A DNA stretch of 64,000 bases from an uncultured Collinsella sp. GTDB taxonomy: Bacteria; Actinomycetota; Coriobacteriia; Coriobacteriales; Coriobacteriaceae. This document shows positions 1 to 7,354 of the stretch, in pieces; within the stretch, counting starts at the first letter, position 1; each line of letters opens with the position of its first letter. The notes below the pieces were generated by a model that had not been told where the DNA came from, did not search any database, and was given only the letters and a program-made list of their open reading frames with translations. The translations under genes were made by a program, and so were the position numbers. Location: the NCBI GenBank assembly GCA_958348225.1, contig CATVYG010000008.1, forward strand, positions 3,322 through 67,321, given 5' to 3'.

Positions 1-504
1 CGCCGAGGTCGGCTCGTCAAACAGGATGATGGGCTGCTTGGTGCACAGAGCACGGGCGATGGCGATGCGCTGTTGCTGACCACCCGAGAGATTCTGCGGA
101 TACTCGCCGGCCTTATGCGCCATGCCGACGCGCTTGAGCGCGGCGATGGCGATCTCGGTCGCCTCCTCCTTGCTCTTCTTTTGCAGCTTGATGGGCGCGA
201 GCGTCAGGTTGCCCAGCACCGTCATGTTGGGATACAGGTTGAACTGCTGAAACACCATGGAGCTGTACTTACGAGCCATCTCCAGGTGATTCTTTTTGGT
301 GAGCGGCGTACCGTCGATGACGACCTCGCCCGACGTGGGCTCCTCCAGATAATCGACGCAACGGATGAGCGTCGACTTACCCGAGCCGGAAGGCCCGATC
401 ATTACGAGCTTCTCGCCGCGCTTGACGGTGAGATTGATATCTTTGAGCACATGCAGGTCGCCAAAGTACTTGTTGAGATGCTTGATCTCGATCATGTCTG
501 CCAT
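1..504 (-). CDS. Polar amino-acid ABC transporter ATPase (GlnQ type), 3' end cut by window
   Basis: ATP-binding subunit of an ABC importer, most like the GlnQ/HisP family that powers uptake of polar amino acids at the inner face of the membrane. The visible 168 residues hold Walker A GPSGSGKST (37-45), the Q-loop region VFQQFNL (84-90), the signature LSGGQQQ (139-145) and Walker B running into FDEPTSA at the window edge. The H-loop and C-terminus lie outside the window. The ATG at 504 is preceded by an AGGGAAGGGA-type ribosome-binding site; a second ATG at 495 is possible. The permease and binding-protein genes are not visible and may lie further left. The family call is firm; the substrate is inferred from family only. 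Confidence 0.9.
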   Translation of the reverse strand, partial: MADMIEIKHLNKYFGDLHVLKDINLTVKRGEKLVMIGPSGSGKSTLIRCVDYLEEPTSGEVVIDGTPLTKKNHLEMARKYSSMVFQQFNLYPNMTVLGNLTLAPIKLQKKSKEEATEIAIAALKRVGMAHKAGEYPQNLSGGQQQRIAIARALCTKQPIILFDEPTSA

Positions 505-610
505 GAATGTCCCTTCCCTGCGTTTACACGAGTTGCACTATTGTACGGAAAGAACCACGTTTCCGCAGCCCACACTACATTCCCGTAAAGAACCCGCAAC
601 CTTTAACCCA

Positions 611-635
611 CTCATTTAAGTCTGTCCCCAATGAG
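611..635 (-). repeat. GGGGAC-loop hairpin (REP-like), copy c
   Basis: On the minus strand a stem CTCATT/AATGAG encloses GGGGACAGACTTA. Read with the shorter stem GCTCA/TGAGT, the loop is 17 nt, as in the copy at 2649. It belongs to the set of small hairpins found in the first 6 kb, where the stem changes between copies but still pairs and the loop keeps GGGGAC. Confidence 0.5.
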
Positions 636-705
636 CACCCAACGACCAGCCAGGGGAGGTGCCCTTCATCAGGCCCGAAAATAATACAACCGCCCTTGTT
701 GAGCA

Positions 706-856
706 TAAGTCAGCGAAAACCCGTACACGCGAGCAAGGTGACGTGAAATGAAAGGGCGCAGACCTTATGGTCGCGCCCTTGAAATTGAACGTCAGATTGC
801 CGCGTGTACGGGTTTGCAGCGTCGAGCCGTTACGCGGTTTGGTAAAACCGCGTAAC
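706..856 (+). ncRNA. Covarying structured element, copy 1 (function unknown)
   Basis: Read on the plus strand, it starts TAAGTCAGCG and forms P1, a 15-bp perfect stem (717-731 with 801-815). Inside P1 lies an asymmetric loop CAAGG/GATTG, then P2 (TGACGT 739-744 with ACGTCA 789-794) and P3 (752-764 with 769-780, one bulged A). After P1 come the conserved GCAGCGTCGAG (816-826) and hairpin P4 (831-840 with 845-854, loop GGTA). The junction sequences and P4 match copy 2 at 18842-18990, while P1, P2 and P3 differ in sequence but still pair. The element ends next to the yqeY stop codon. It could be an RNA, a mobile repeat or a protein-binding site; orientation is assigned only by similarity to copy 2. 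Confidence 0.55.
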
Positions 857-859
857 AAA

Positions 860-1303
860 TTACGCGAGTTTGGCTCCGACGATCTTTGCCGCGGCCGGCT
901 TATCGAAGTTACCGCCAGTGGCCTTGCCCAGAGCGCCCATGACCTGGCCCATCTGCTTCTTAGAGGTCGCGCCCAGCTCGGCGATGACTTGCTCGATCAG
1001 AGCCTCGAGCTCCTCGCCCGAAACCTGCGCGGGCAGCAGGCTCTCCAGAATCTTGACCTGCTCGGTCAGGTTGTCGGTACGCTCCTGGTCGGTACCGGCC
1101 TTAATGGACATCTCCAGCGTCTCGCTCGTCTGCTTAATCAGACGCTTGATCATGCTGTTGACGTCTTCCTCGGTCACGTCGCGGCGCTCGTTAACCTCGA
1201 TATTCTTCACCTCGGCCTTGACCTGGCGAATGATGGACAGGCGAACCTTATCCTTGGCCTTCATGGCGGCGATCATTTCCTGCTGCAGCTCTTCGTTGGT
1301 CAT
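860..1303 (-). CDS. yqeY: GatB/YqeY domain protein
   Basis: A 147-residue protein that is the YqeY family end to end: charged helices (KAKDKVRLSIIRQVKAEVKN, near residues 17-36) followed by the tail domain seen in GatB, with the typical GQVMGALGKATGG near the end. In GatB this domain helps bind tRNA during amidation of Glu-tRNA(Gln). The free-standing YqeY is common in Gram-positives and its exact job is unsettled. The ATG at 1303 has AGGAGG 8 nt upstream; the TTG two codons earlier would sit too close to that site. It follows the PpiC foldase gene on the same strand (54-base gap). Confidence 0.9.
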   Translation of the reverse strand: MTNEELQQEMIAAMKAKDKVRLSIIRQVKAEVKNIEVNERRDVTEEDVNSMIKRLIKQTSETLEMSIKAGTDQERTDNLTEQVKILESLLPAQVSGEELEALIEQVIAELGATSKKQMGQVMGALGKATGGNFDKPAAAKIVGAKLA

Positions 1304-1357
1304 CTGCAAATCCTCCTCAATAGTGTGGGCGACACTCGAGCGAGCGCCGCCCCATGA

Positions 1358-2581
1358 TTACTCAGTCGTCGACGAATCGTCGGTCGAACTCTTGGTGACG
1401 CCCTTCAGGCTGACGTTGTACGGCACGTCTTTGGGCATGGGGTTAACGGTGATGTCGGCGTCCTTCTTGTACTGCTCCAGCCACTCGCTGTACGCGGTGC
1501 TTGCCGCCTGCGTCTTCACCACGTTGGAGACGTACTTCTTAATGTCCTTGGGCACCTGCTTAATGTCATCGACCTGGTTATCGACATGGAAGTAGTCGGT
1601 GCACTTGATGATGTGATAACCATAGGTCGACTCGACGACGTCGCTCACGTCGCCCTTGTTGAGCCCCTCGAGCGCCGCCTGGTAGCTGTCGACGAAGGTA
1701 GTGAGCTTATCCCAGCCCACATCGCCCTTCTTCTCCTTGGAGCCGGTATCGTCGGAGTACTGCTCCACGGCGTCCTCAAAGCTCAGCTCGCCGGAGTTAA
1801 TCTTGTCCAGGCACTCCTGTGCCTTGGCCTTGGCGGCGGCCTTGTCCTCGTCGGATGCGTCGGAATCAACCTTAATCAGGATGTTCGACGAGCGGCGGGC
1901 ATCGTTGTAGTTAGACAGGTTCTCGTTGATGTAATCGACGATCTCGCTGTCCTTGGGCTTGCTGGTGGGCGCCACGGCATCCTTGAGCTTCTGCTGCGCC
2001 AGGCTCTCCTTGAGCGAATCCTTGTAGGTGTCCTCGGTGTAGCCGTAGGTCTTAAGGGTCTTCTTAAAGGTCTTGGCACCGCCCGCGCTCTTGCACGCGT
2101 CCTTCCATGCCTTCTCGACCTCCTCGTCCGACACCGTCACGCCGTTTTCCTTCTGCGCCTGCTGAAGCAGAATCTGCTGCGTGTAGGAATCGATGAGCTG
2201 CTTGCGGTACTTCTTGGGCGTCAGATCGTTGTCGACCAGATACTGCGCCCAGTCCTTGTCCTTGGTGTAGCCGTAGGACGTGCGCATGCTCATGATTTGC
2301 TTGGTCACGGTATCCTCGGTGAGGTTGGTGCCATTGATGGTGGCAGCCACGCCACCAGTGAGCTTATAGCCCGAGCTGGCGCTTTCGGTCTGCGACATCA
2401 GGCCGGAGCACGCCATGGCCGAGACGGAAAGCAGCATTGCCAGCACGCCGATAACCACCAGGACGACCTTGACGGTCTTAGACACGTACGTCTTGCGCTG
2501 CTTCTTACGAGAGCTGGAGGCAGCACGAGTCTGCTGCTCGGGCGTCGGCGCGGCCTCGGAGTTCTTTTTCTTGTTTGCCAT
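1358..2581 (-). CDS. Membrane-anchored PpiC/SurA-type peptidyl-prolyl isomerase
   Basis: A 407-residue extracytoplasmic foldase. Residues 1-35 are cytoplasmic and Lys/Arg rich, followed by one hydrophobic segment (about 36-58) ending SAMACSG, a weak lipobox. A SurA_N-like helical region follows (about 80-210), then a parvulin domain (about 215-330) with the family features DVGWDKL and YGYHIIK. The family isomerises prolyl bonds and helps exported proteins fold; PrsA is the Gram-positive example. The last 30 residues are Ser/Thr/Asp rich. The ATG at 2581 is preceded by AAAGG. Whether it is lipidated or simply a signal-anchor protein cannot be settled, because position -3 of the lipobox is Ala rather than Leu. 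Confidence 0.88.
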   Translation of the reverse strand: MANKKKNSEAAPTPEQQTRAASSSRKKQRKTYVSKTVKVVLVVIGVLAMLLSVSAMACSGLMSQTESASSGYKLTGGVAATINGTNLTEDTVTKQIMSMRTSYGYTKDKDWAQYLVDNDLTPKKYRKQLIDSYTQQILLQQAQKENGVTVSDEEVEKAWKDACKSAGGAKTFKKTLKTYGYTEDTYKDSLKESLAQQKLKDAVAPTSKPKDSEIVDYINENLSNYNDARRSSNILIKVDSDASDEDKAAAKAKAQECLDKINSGELSFEDAVEQYSDDTGSKEKKGDVGWDKLTTFVDSYQAALEGLNKGDVSDVVESTYGYHIIKCTDYFHVDNQVDDIKQVPKDIKKYVSNVVKTQAASTAYSEWLEQYKKDADITVNPMPKDVPYNVSLKGVTKSSTDDSSTTE

Positions 2582-2648
2582 AGTTGGCCTTTCGCATCAC
2601 GAATCGAACAAACGCCATTGTGTCACAACGCGGCCCCCGCGACACACC

Positions 2649-2679
2649 TGGTGTATGGGGGACAGGTTAATCTGCACCA
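2649..2679 (+). repeat. GGGGAC-loop hairpin (REP-like), copy b
   Basis: Stem TGGTGTA (2649-2655) pairs with TGCACCA (2673-2679), with a 17-nt loop TGGGGGACAGGTTAATC. A second small hairpin follows at once (TGCACCATTTTGGTGCA, 2673-2689), sharing the right arm. Confidence 0.5.
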
Positions 2680-2709
2680 TTTTGGTGCAAAGGGGGTCTG
2701 TTCTGGCTG

Positions 2710-2795
2710 TTGGCAGTTAGAGACATTCCTTTTCTGTCGGCAGCTATGGACATTCCCCAAGCGCCGGCAGAAAAGGAATGTCCCCAAATGCCGGC
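2710..2795. repeat. Head-to-head pair of GGGGAC-loop hairpins (copies f and e)
   Basis: On the minus strand, copy e has stem GCCGGCA/TGCCGGC (2763-2769 with 2789-2795) and loop TTTGGGGACATTCCTTTTC. A degenerate copy f lies on the plus strand at about 2710-2741, with loop GTTAGAGACATTCCTTTTC. Their inversion makes a 20-bp near-perfect inverted repeat (2722-2741 with 2763-2782). The pair lies between the stop codon of the PTS gene and the start of the PpiC foldase gene, so it could also end transcription of the former. Confidence 0.5.
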
Positions 2796-2806
2796 TTAGC
2801 TCCACC

Positions 2807-3271
2807 TTAAAAGTGGCGGCGGATGGCGTCGACCATGCCCTGCGACGTGGTTTGGCCGAGTACATCGGCTGCGGCGTCGGCATCCATAAAGATATTCATG
2901 AGCGCTTGCAGGGCCTCGACCTGGCCGCCCGGCTCGGCAATACCCAGATTGATGATGATCCGCGCCGGCACGGGGGAACCCATGCCCGCCATAGCACTGA
3001 ACGTCACGGGCGCGGCGGGCTTCACCACCGCGATATAGGGCTTAGCCACAAATCCGGGATCAGTATGTGGGATGGCGATGTCGGCCGCCGGCATGGCAAG
3101 ACCCGTGGGATAGGCATCTTCGCGCGTGCGGACGGCGTCGAGCCAACCGGGCGCAATGTAGCCGCGAGGTGCAAGCTCGCCCTCGAGCCGCGCAAACACC
3201 TCATCCGGCGTCGCGCACTCCCAATCAAAAAACACCAGCTCAGGCGTAAACAGTGCTTCGTTATCCGCCAT
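2807..3271 (-). CDS. PTS sugar transporter EIIA component (type 2, fructose/galactitol-like)
   Basis: A 154-residue cytoplasmic phosphocarrier of the EIIA type-2 family. It takes phosphate from HPr on a histidine and passes it to a cognate EIIB. The active-site motif is visible as ADIAIPHTD, with His69. Length and layout fit a free-standing EIIA such as GatA. No EIIB, EIIC or sugar-metabolism gene lies beside it, so the substrate and partner are unknown and it may serve a remote permease or a regulatory role. The ATG at 3271 has GAGGTGAG upstream. Hairpin repeats lie downstream of the stop. Confidence 0.85.
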   Translation of the reverse strand: MADNEALFTPELVFFDWECATPDEVFARLEGELAPRGYIAPGWLDAVRTREDAYPTGLAMPAADIAIPHTDPGFVAKPYIAVVKPAAPVTFSAMAGMGSPVPARIIINLGIAEPGGQVEALQALMNIFMDADAAADVLGQTTSQGMVDAIRRHF

Positions 3272-3316
3272 GCGCTCACCTCTCTCACCTAGTCACCTGA
3301 GACGTTCTTAAACGAC

Positions 3317-3358
3317 TAGTCATTCAAACTAGTCATTCAAAAACGTCCCCGATGACTA
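3317..3358 (-). repeat. Tandem 12-bp repeat with GGGGAC-loop hairpin, copy d
   Basis: On the plus strand TAGTCATTCAAA occurs twice in tandem (13-base unit, 3317-3342). The second copy forms, with 3352-3358, a stem TAGTCAT/ATGACTA whose minus-strand loop carries CGGGGACGTTTTTGA. The first copy of the repeat could compete for the same partner strand. Confidence 0.45.
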
Positions 3359-3361
3359 CCC

Positions 3362-3404
3362 AAAACAAAAGGTGGCCACGCGCGCCTTGGCGCCAATGAC
3401 CACC
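3362..3404 (-). terminator. Rho-independent terminator of purN
   Basis: On the minus strand a stem (398-404 side GGTGGTC with GGCCACC at 371-377, offset 3000) closes a GC-rich loop containing GGCGCC, and is followed by TTTTGTTTTG. It lies 33 bases beyond the purN stop. Confidence 0.7.
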
Positions 3405-3436
3405 CTGACCACTCAACTAAATTGTACTGTGCGCCG

Positions 3437-4138
3437 CTAGCCGCGAGGCGCATCAATTGCGACCTTGCCGTTCTCCAGCACGTGGACGCGGCCGTCGGCG
3501 AGCATCTGAACAACCTCGGGATACAGCACGTGCTCGATCGCGTGGATGTGCTCCTCGAGCGTGTCGACATCCCAACCTTCCTCGACAGCCAGCGCGCGCT
3601 GGGCGATGATGGGGCCGTTGTCGTAGATCTCGTTGGCAAAATGTACGGTCACACCGGTCACCTTGACGCCGCGTGCAAAGGCATCGTCGATCGCATGCGC
3701 GCCGGTAAAGCTCGGCAGCAGCGCCGGATGCAAGTTGACCACGCGGTTGGGAAACGCCGCCAGCAGCGGCGTATGCACCATGCGCATGTAACCGGCCATG
3801 ACTACATATTCGCAGCCGCGCTCGAGCAGCTCGTGCGCGATGATCTCGTCGGCGGCGATGGGGTCGGCATAGACATCCTTGGACAGCGTAAGCGTCTGGA
3901 TACCTGCACGCTCCGCACGCTGCAGACCCTTGGCCGAAGGACGACTCGACACCACGAGCTCAATCGAGGCATTGAGCTTATCCGCGGCGATCAGGTCGAT
4001 CAGCGCCTGCAGATTGGTGCCGGAACCGCTGATGAGCACACCGATCTTGAGCGGCTCAGCCGTATCGGTACCGGTCGGACGGGTATAGGGCACAAAGTCC
4101 AGGCCCTCGGCGGCAGCCATCTGCTCGTTAGCGCTCAT
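3437..4138 (-). CDS. purN: Phosphoribosylglycinamide formyltransferase (GAR transformylase)
   Basis: Transfers a formyl group from 10-formyl-THF to GAR, the third step of purine synthesis, in the cytosol. The core begins IGVLISGSGTNLQALID, and the catalytic region NLHPALLPSFTG with downstream NEIYDNGPII supplies the Asn/His/Asp set known for PurN. At 233 residues it is longer than the usual ~200 because of about 29 extra N-terminal residues. Starting at the ATG at 4120 would remove six of these and also the 11-base overlap with purM. The overlap implies translational coupling of purM-purN. A terminator follows at 3362-3404. Confidence 0.95.
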   Translation of the reverse strand: MSANEQMAAAEGLDFVPYTRPTGTDTAEPLKIGVLISGSGTNLQALIDLIAADKLNASIELVVSSRPSAKGLQRAERAGIQTLTLSKDVYADPIAADEIIAHELLERGCEYVVMAGYMRMVHTPLLAAFPNRVVNLHPALLPSFTGAHAIDDAFARGVKVTGVTVHFANEIYDNGPIIAQRALAVEEGWDVDTLEEHIHAIEHVLYPEVVQMLADGRVHVLENGKVAIDAPRG

Positions 4139-5231
4139 CGGAGTACACGACCTTACCGGAACCCTCGACGCACTCGCCCACGCGGAACGGCTTCTCGCCC
4201 AGCGCGACCAGGGCCTCGGTCACCGCGGCCTCGTCCTCGGGGGCAACGATCAGGCACAGGCCGACGCCCATGTTGAAGGTCTTGCACGCCTCGTTGGGCG
4301 CGAGCTCGGCCTGGCGCGACACATAGGTGATGACGGGCGGAACGTCCCAGCCCATCTCGGCACCGTTACGGGTGACCACGGCATCGACGTCGTCGGCAAG
4401 CGCGCGGTTGAGGTTCTCGGTGATACCGCCGCCGGTGATGTGGGCGATAGCGTGCACCGGAGCGCCGCCGCGCAGCAGCTCAAGAACCGGCTTGACGTAG
4501 ATGCGCGTGGGGGCCAGCAGAGCGTCGGCCAGCGATGCGCCGCCGAGCTCCTCGAGCGGACGGCTCAGCTCTTCGGCCTTAGCGGCGGCCTCGGGCGTGC
4601 CCGGCTTGATGCCGTCGACGCCGATGACCTTACGCACCAGCGAGTAGCCGTTGGAGTGCACGCCGGTGGAGGGCAGGCCCAGGATGACATCGCCGGGACG
4701 GACGTTCGCGGGGTCGAGCATCTTGGGACGGTCGACGACGCCCACGGTAAATCCGGCAAGGTCGTAGTCGGCAGGAGCCATGACGCCGGGATGCTCGGCC
4801 ATCTCGCCGCCCACGAGCGCGCAGCCCGCGAGCTTGCAGCCATCGGCCACGCCCTTGATGATCTTTGCCATGTGCTCGGCCTCAATGTGGCCGATGGCAA
4901 CGTAGTCCAGGAAGAACAGCGGCTCGGCGCCCGAAGCCAAAATGTCGTTAACGCACATGGCGACCAGGTCCTGGCCCACCGTCTCGTGACGGTCCATAAT
5001 CTGGGCGAGCACGAGCTTGGTGCCTACGCCGTCGGTACCGCTGATCAGAATCGGGTCTTCCATATCCTTAAGCGCGGCGGCCGAGAACAGGCCACCAAAG
5101 CCACCAATGCCGCCGATAACCTCGGGACGGTTGGTGTCCTTAACCATTTGCTTAATAGCGTCGACGGCGCGGCCGCCCTCAGCGGTATCGACGCCGGCAT
5201 CCTCATACGTCACATGCTTGCTGTCGCTCAT
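4128..5231 (-). CDS. purM: Phosphoribosylformylglycinamidine cyclo-ligase (AIR synthetase)
   Basis: Closes FGAM to AIR using ATP, step five of purine synthesis. It begins VTYEDAGVDTAEGGRAVDAIK. Family motifs are GTDGVGTKLVLA, MCVNDILASGAEPLFFLDY and GGEMAEHPGVM, and the C-terminal half holds HITGGGITENL. At 367 residues it is slightly longer than the bacterial norm of about 345. The start ATG has GAGGAAGG upstream. It lies downstream of purF on the same strand with 156 bases between them. That gap holds a terminator-like hairpin, so purM-purN may have its own promoter. It overlaps purN by 11 bases. Confidence 0.96.
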   Translation of the reverse strand: MSDSKHVTYEDAGVDTAEGGRAVDAIKQMVKDTNRPEVIGGIGGFGGLFSAAALKDMEDPILISGTDGVGTKLVLAQIMDRHETVGQDLVAMCVNDILASGAEPLFFLDYVAIGHIEAEHMAKIIKGVADGCKLAGCALVGGEMAEHPGVMAPADYDLAGFTVGVVDRPKMLDPANVRPGDVILGLPSTGVHSNGYSLVRKVIGVDGIKPGTPEAAAKAEELSRPLEELGGASLADALLAPTRIYVKPVLELLRGGAPVHAIAHITGGGITENLNRALADDVDAVVTRNGAEMGWDVPPVITYVSRQAELAPNEACKTFNMGVGLCLIVAPEDEAAVTEALVALGEKPFRVGECVEGSGKVVYSDER

Positions 5232-5348
5232 CTGAGCCTTCCTCTCCCACTACCGTCCGCCACCTGGGCGCCAAACGGTGCTCATAGTTGCCCTCGATTC
5301 GGCGCGCATCCTGACAACACGCGCCGTTCAATCAACAAAATAGCAGGT

Positions 5349-5389
5349 AAAACCTACCAAAATAAACCTGTCCCCAAATGGCAGGTTTT
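5349..5389 (-). terminator. GGGGAC-loop hairpin (copy a) at the purF 3' end, probable terminator
   Basis: On the minus strand, overlapping the purF stop codon, an 11-bp stem with one G-U pair (379-389 with 349-359, offset 5000) encloses TTTGGGGACAGGTTTATTT. An alternative stem AAACCTG/CAGGTTT followed by ATTTT would look like an ordinary terminator. The loop matches the other GGGGAC hairpins in the first 6 kb, so the repeat seems to have been placed, or used, as the transcript end. Confidence 0.5.
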
Positions 5390-7058
5390 AGGCCTCGCCG
5401 TGCTTCTCTTCCCAGCTGCGGTCGTCGTATTTCTCGACCACGGCGTCGTCGTCAAAGTGCAGCGGCTTATCAAGGTTACGGGGCTTAAAGCCCTCCATAA
5501 ACTTGTCGCGACCAAAGCTCTCGGGAATCGCCACGGGATAACGGCCGGTAAAGCACGCATCGCAGTAGCCGCCCTTGGGCATGACCTTCAGCAGGCCCTC
5601 AACCGAAAGGAAGGCCAGCGAATCGGCGCCGATATACTCGCAGATCTCCTCGACCGTCTTGTTGGCGCTGATGAGCTGCGACTGCACGTCGGTATCGATA
5701 CCGTAGAAGCACGGCCAGATGACCTCGGGCGAGTTGATGCGGATGTGAATCTCCTTGGCGCCGGCATTGCGCAGCATCTTGACGAGCTGCACCATGGTGG
5801 TGCCGCGTACGATGGAGTCGTCGATCACGACCAGGCGCTTGCCCTCGATGTTGTCACGCAGCGGGTTGAGCTTCATGCGCACGCCCATGGCGCGCAGCTC
5901 CTGCGTGGGCTCGATAAACGTACGGCCCACATAGCGATTCTTGATGAGGCCCTCGCCAAAGGGAATGCCGCTCTCGTGCGAATAGCCCTCCGCGGGCGGC
6001 AGACCGGAGTCGGGCACGCCGATGACCAGATCGGCCTCGACGGGCTCTTCGTGTGCCAGCTGACGACCCATGTCGTAACGGCAGGCGTAGACGCTCTTGC
6101 CGTTCATGATGGAGTCAGGGCGGGCAAAGTAGACCTGCTCAAAGATGCAGTTGGCGGACTCTTCGGCTGCGGGCACGCCCTGCTCGGACACCAGGCCCTC
6201 GGCGCTGATGCGCAAGATCTCGCCGGGGCGGACATCACGGACATACTCGGCACCCACGATATCGAGTGCGCACGTCTCGGAAGCAACGACCCAGCCGCCG
6301 GCGCGCGTGACATGGACGGCGGAGTCGACCGTCGAGGCACCGTCTTGCGAGGGCAGCTGCGAAACAGAAGCGGCGTCGGCCTGGTCCAAACCCTCGTCCA
6401 CGAGCTTGCCCAGCACCAGCGGACGAATGCCGTGCGGGTCGCGGAAGGCGTAGAGTGCCTGCTCGTTGATGAGTGTCATGGCGTAGCCGCCGCGCACGAG
6501 CTCCATGGTCTTGCGAATGCCCTCGCGCAGGTGGCCCGTACGCTGGGTGAAGTAGCCGATAAGCTTGGTCGCGACCTCGGAATCCGAATTGGAGAGGAAC
6601 GGCACGCCCAGCTCGATCAGCTGACGGCGCAGCTCGTCGGTGTTGACCAGAGTGCCGTTGTGAGCAAGCGCGATGATGACGCTGTTGATGGTAGAAAGAT
6701 GCGGCTGCGAGGCTTCCCAACTCTTGGCGCCGGCAGTGCCATAGCGCACGTGGCCCACGGCCAGCTGGCCGGAGAGCGTCGACAGGTCAGCGTTGGAGAA
6801 CACGCGATCGAGCAGTCCCAGGTCTTTACGAACCATAACCGTGCCGCCATCGCCCACGGCGATTCCCGCCGATTCCTGGCCGCGATGCTGCAACGCGCGC
6901 AGACCAAAGTACGTCAGTCGAGCCACATCGCGATCGGGTGCCCACACACCAAAGATGCCACATTCCTCATGCAGCTGGTCGGAGTCCGGATCATACGTCG
7001 ACATGGTCGTCACCTGTCCCGCGGCACGCTCGGCCGCGCGGATGGTTTCTTGAGACAT
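5388..7058 (-). CDS. purF: Amidophosphoribosyltransferase
   Basis: First committed enzyme of purine synthesis: glutamine plus PRPP gives phosphoribosylamine. It has a class II glutaminase domain (EECGIFGVW, nucleophile Cys33), then the PRTase domain with the PRPP loop LVVIDDSIVRGTTM. The cysteine is preceded by 32 residues, which would need removal to expose an N-terminal Cys as in propeptide-bearing PurF enzymes. An internal ATG at 7004 with AGGTGACG upstream would shorten that leader to 14 residues. The acidic C-terminal tail past residue 500 is longer than in E. coli. A TATAAT lies at 7100-7105 upstream. The call is firm; the start is less so. Confidence 0.95.
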   Translation of the reverse strand: MSQETIRAAERAAGQVTTMSTYDPDSDQLHEECGIFGVWAPDRDVARLTYFGLRALQHRGQESAGIAVGDGGTVMVRKDLGLLDRVFSNADLSTLSGQLAVGHVRYGTAGAKSWEASQPHLSTINSVIIALAHNGTLVNTDELRRQLIELGVPFLSNSDSEVATKLIGYFTQRTGHLREGIRKTMELVRGGYAMTLINEQALYAFRDPHGIRPLVLGKLVDEGLDQADAASVSQLPSQDGASTVDSAVHVTRAGGWVVASETCALDIVGAEYVRDVRPGEILRISAEGLVSEQGVPAAEESANCIFEQVYFARPDSIMNGKSVYACRYDMGRQLAHEEPVEADLVIGVPDSGLPPAEGYSHESGIPFGEGLIKNRYVGRTFIEPTQELRAMGVRMKLNPLRDNIEGKRLVVIDDSIVRGTTMVQLVKMLRNAGAKEIHIRINSPEVIWPCFYGIDTDVQSQLISANKTVEEICEYIGADSLAFLSVEGLLKVMPKGGYCDACFTGRYPVAIPESFGRDKFMEGFKPRNLDKPLHFDDDAVVEKYDDRSWEEKHGEA

Positions 7059-7099
7059 GGCATCCCCTCAGAGCCTCGTTATTTGGCGTTACCCGCCCT

Positions 7100-7105
7100 A
7101 TTATA
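7100..7105 (-). promoter_or_regulatory. Candidate -10 element for purF
   Basis: A perfect TATAAT on the minus strand, 42 bases upstream of the purF ATG. No good -35 hexamer lies at 16-18 bases: GGGAGT sits there, and TTGTCT is only 9 bases away. The promoter call therefore rests on the -10 alone. Confidence 0.35.
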
Positions 7106-7354
7106 CGCACGGCAAGACAAGCACTCCCGCGCATGAGCAGCGCTTTTTAAAAGCCCACCGAGCTTATAATCCGTTTTGCGGCCAAACATTTTATTGGGCA
7201 ACCCATGCTCGAGGCCGACGATCCCACGTACTTCCGTCGCGGCGCATCTCGCCCACCGTTAGGGCTTACATTGCTGCAATTGGGACGTTCGTCCTGTCTT
7301 TTAGCAGGTCGGCGGCGTATCCTGTAACCTAGGACAAAACGAGAAAGGTTCTGT

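Larger units (their letters stand above)
505..859. other. Gene-free spacer between yqeY and the ABC ATPase gene
   Basis: This 355-base stretch has no credible gene. It holds a GGGGAC hairpin (611-635) and copy 1 of the covarying structured element (706-856), described separately. The remaining roughly 70 bases between them show nothing I can name. The 80-codon reading frame on the minus strand at 616-858 runs through the structured element and has no plausible start signal. Confidence 0.6.

Noticed and set aside
706..856. Structured element as a classical MITE
   Set aside because: No terminal inverted repeats or target-site duplication are visible at either copy, and the stems covary, which a recently copied MITE would not show.
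616..858. 80-codon frame downstream of yqeY on the minus strand
   Set aside because: It consists of structured element and hairpin repeat sequence, with no ribosome-binding site and no recognisable protein features.
4440..7136. An 898-codon open frame on the plus strand opposite purM-purF, and similar long frames at 1586-3292, 10893-13835 and 35899-37956
   Set aside because: They are mirror frames of well-matched genes, caused by GC-rich third positions; their translations show no family features and have no plausible starts.
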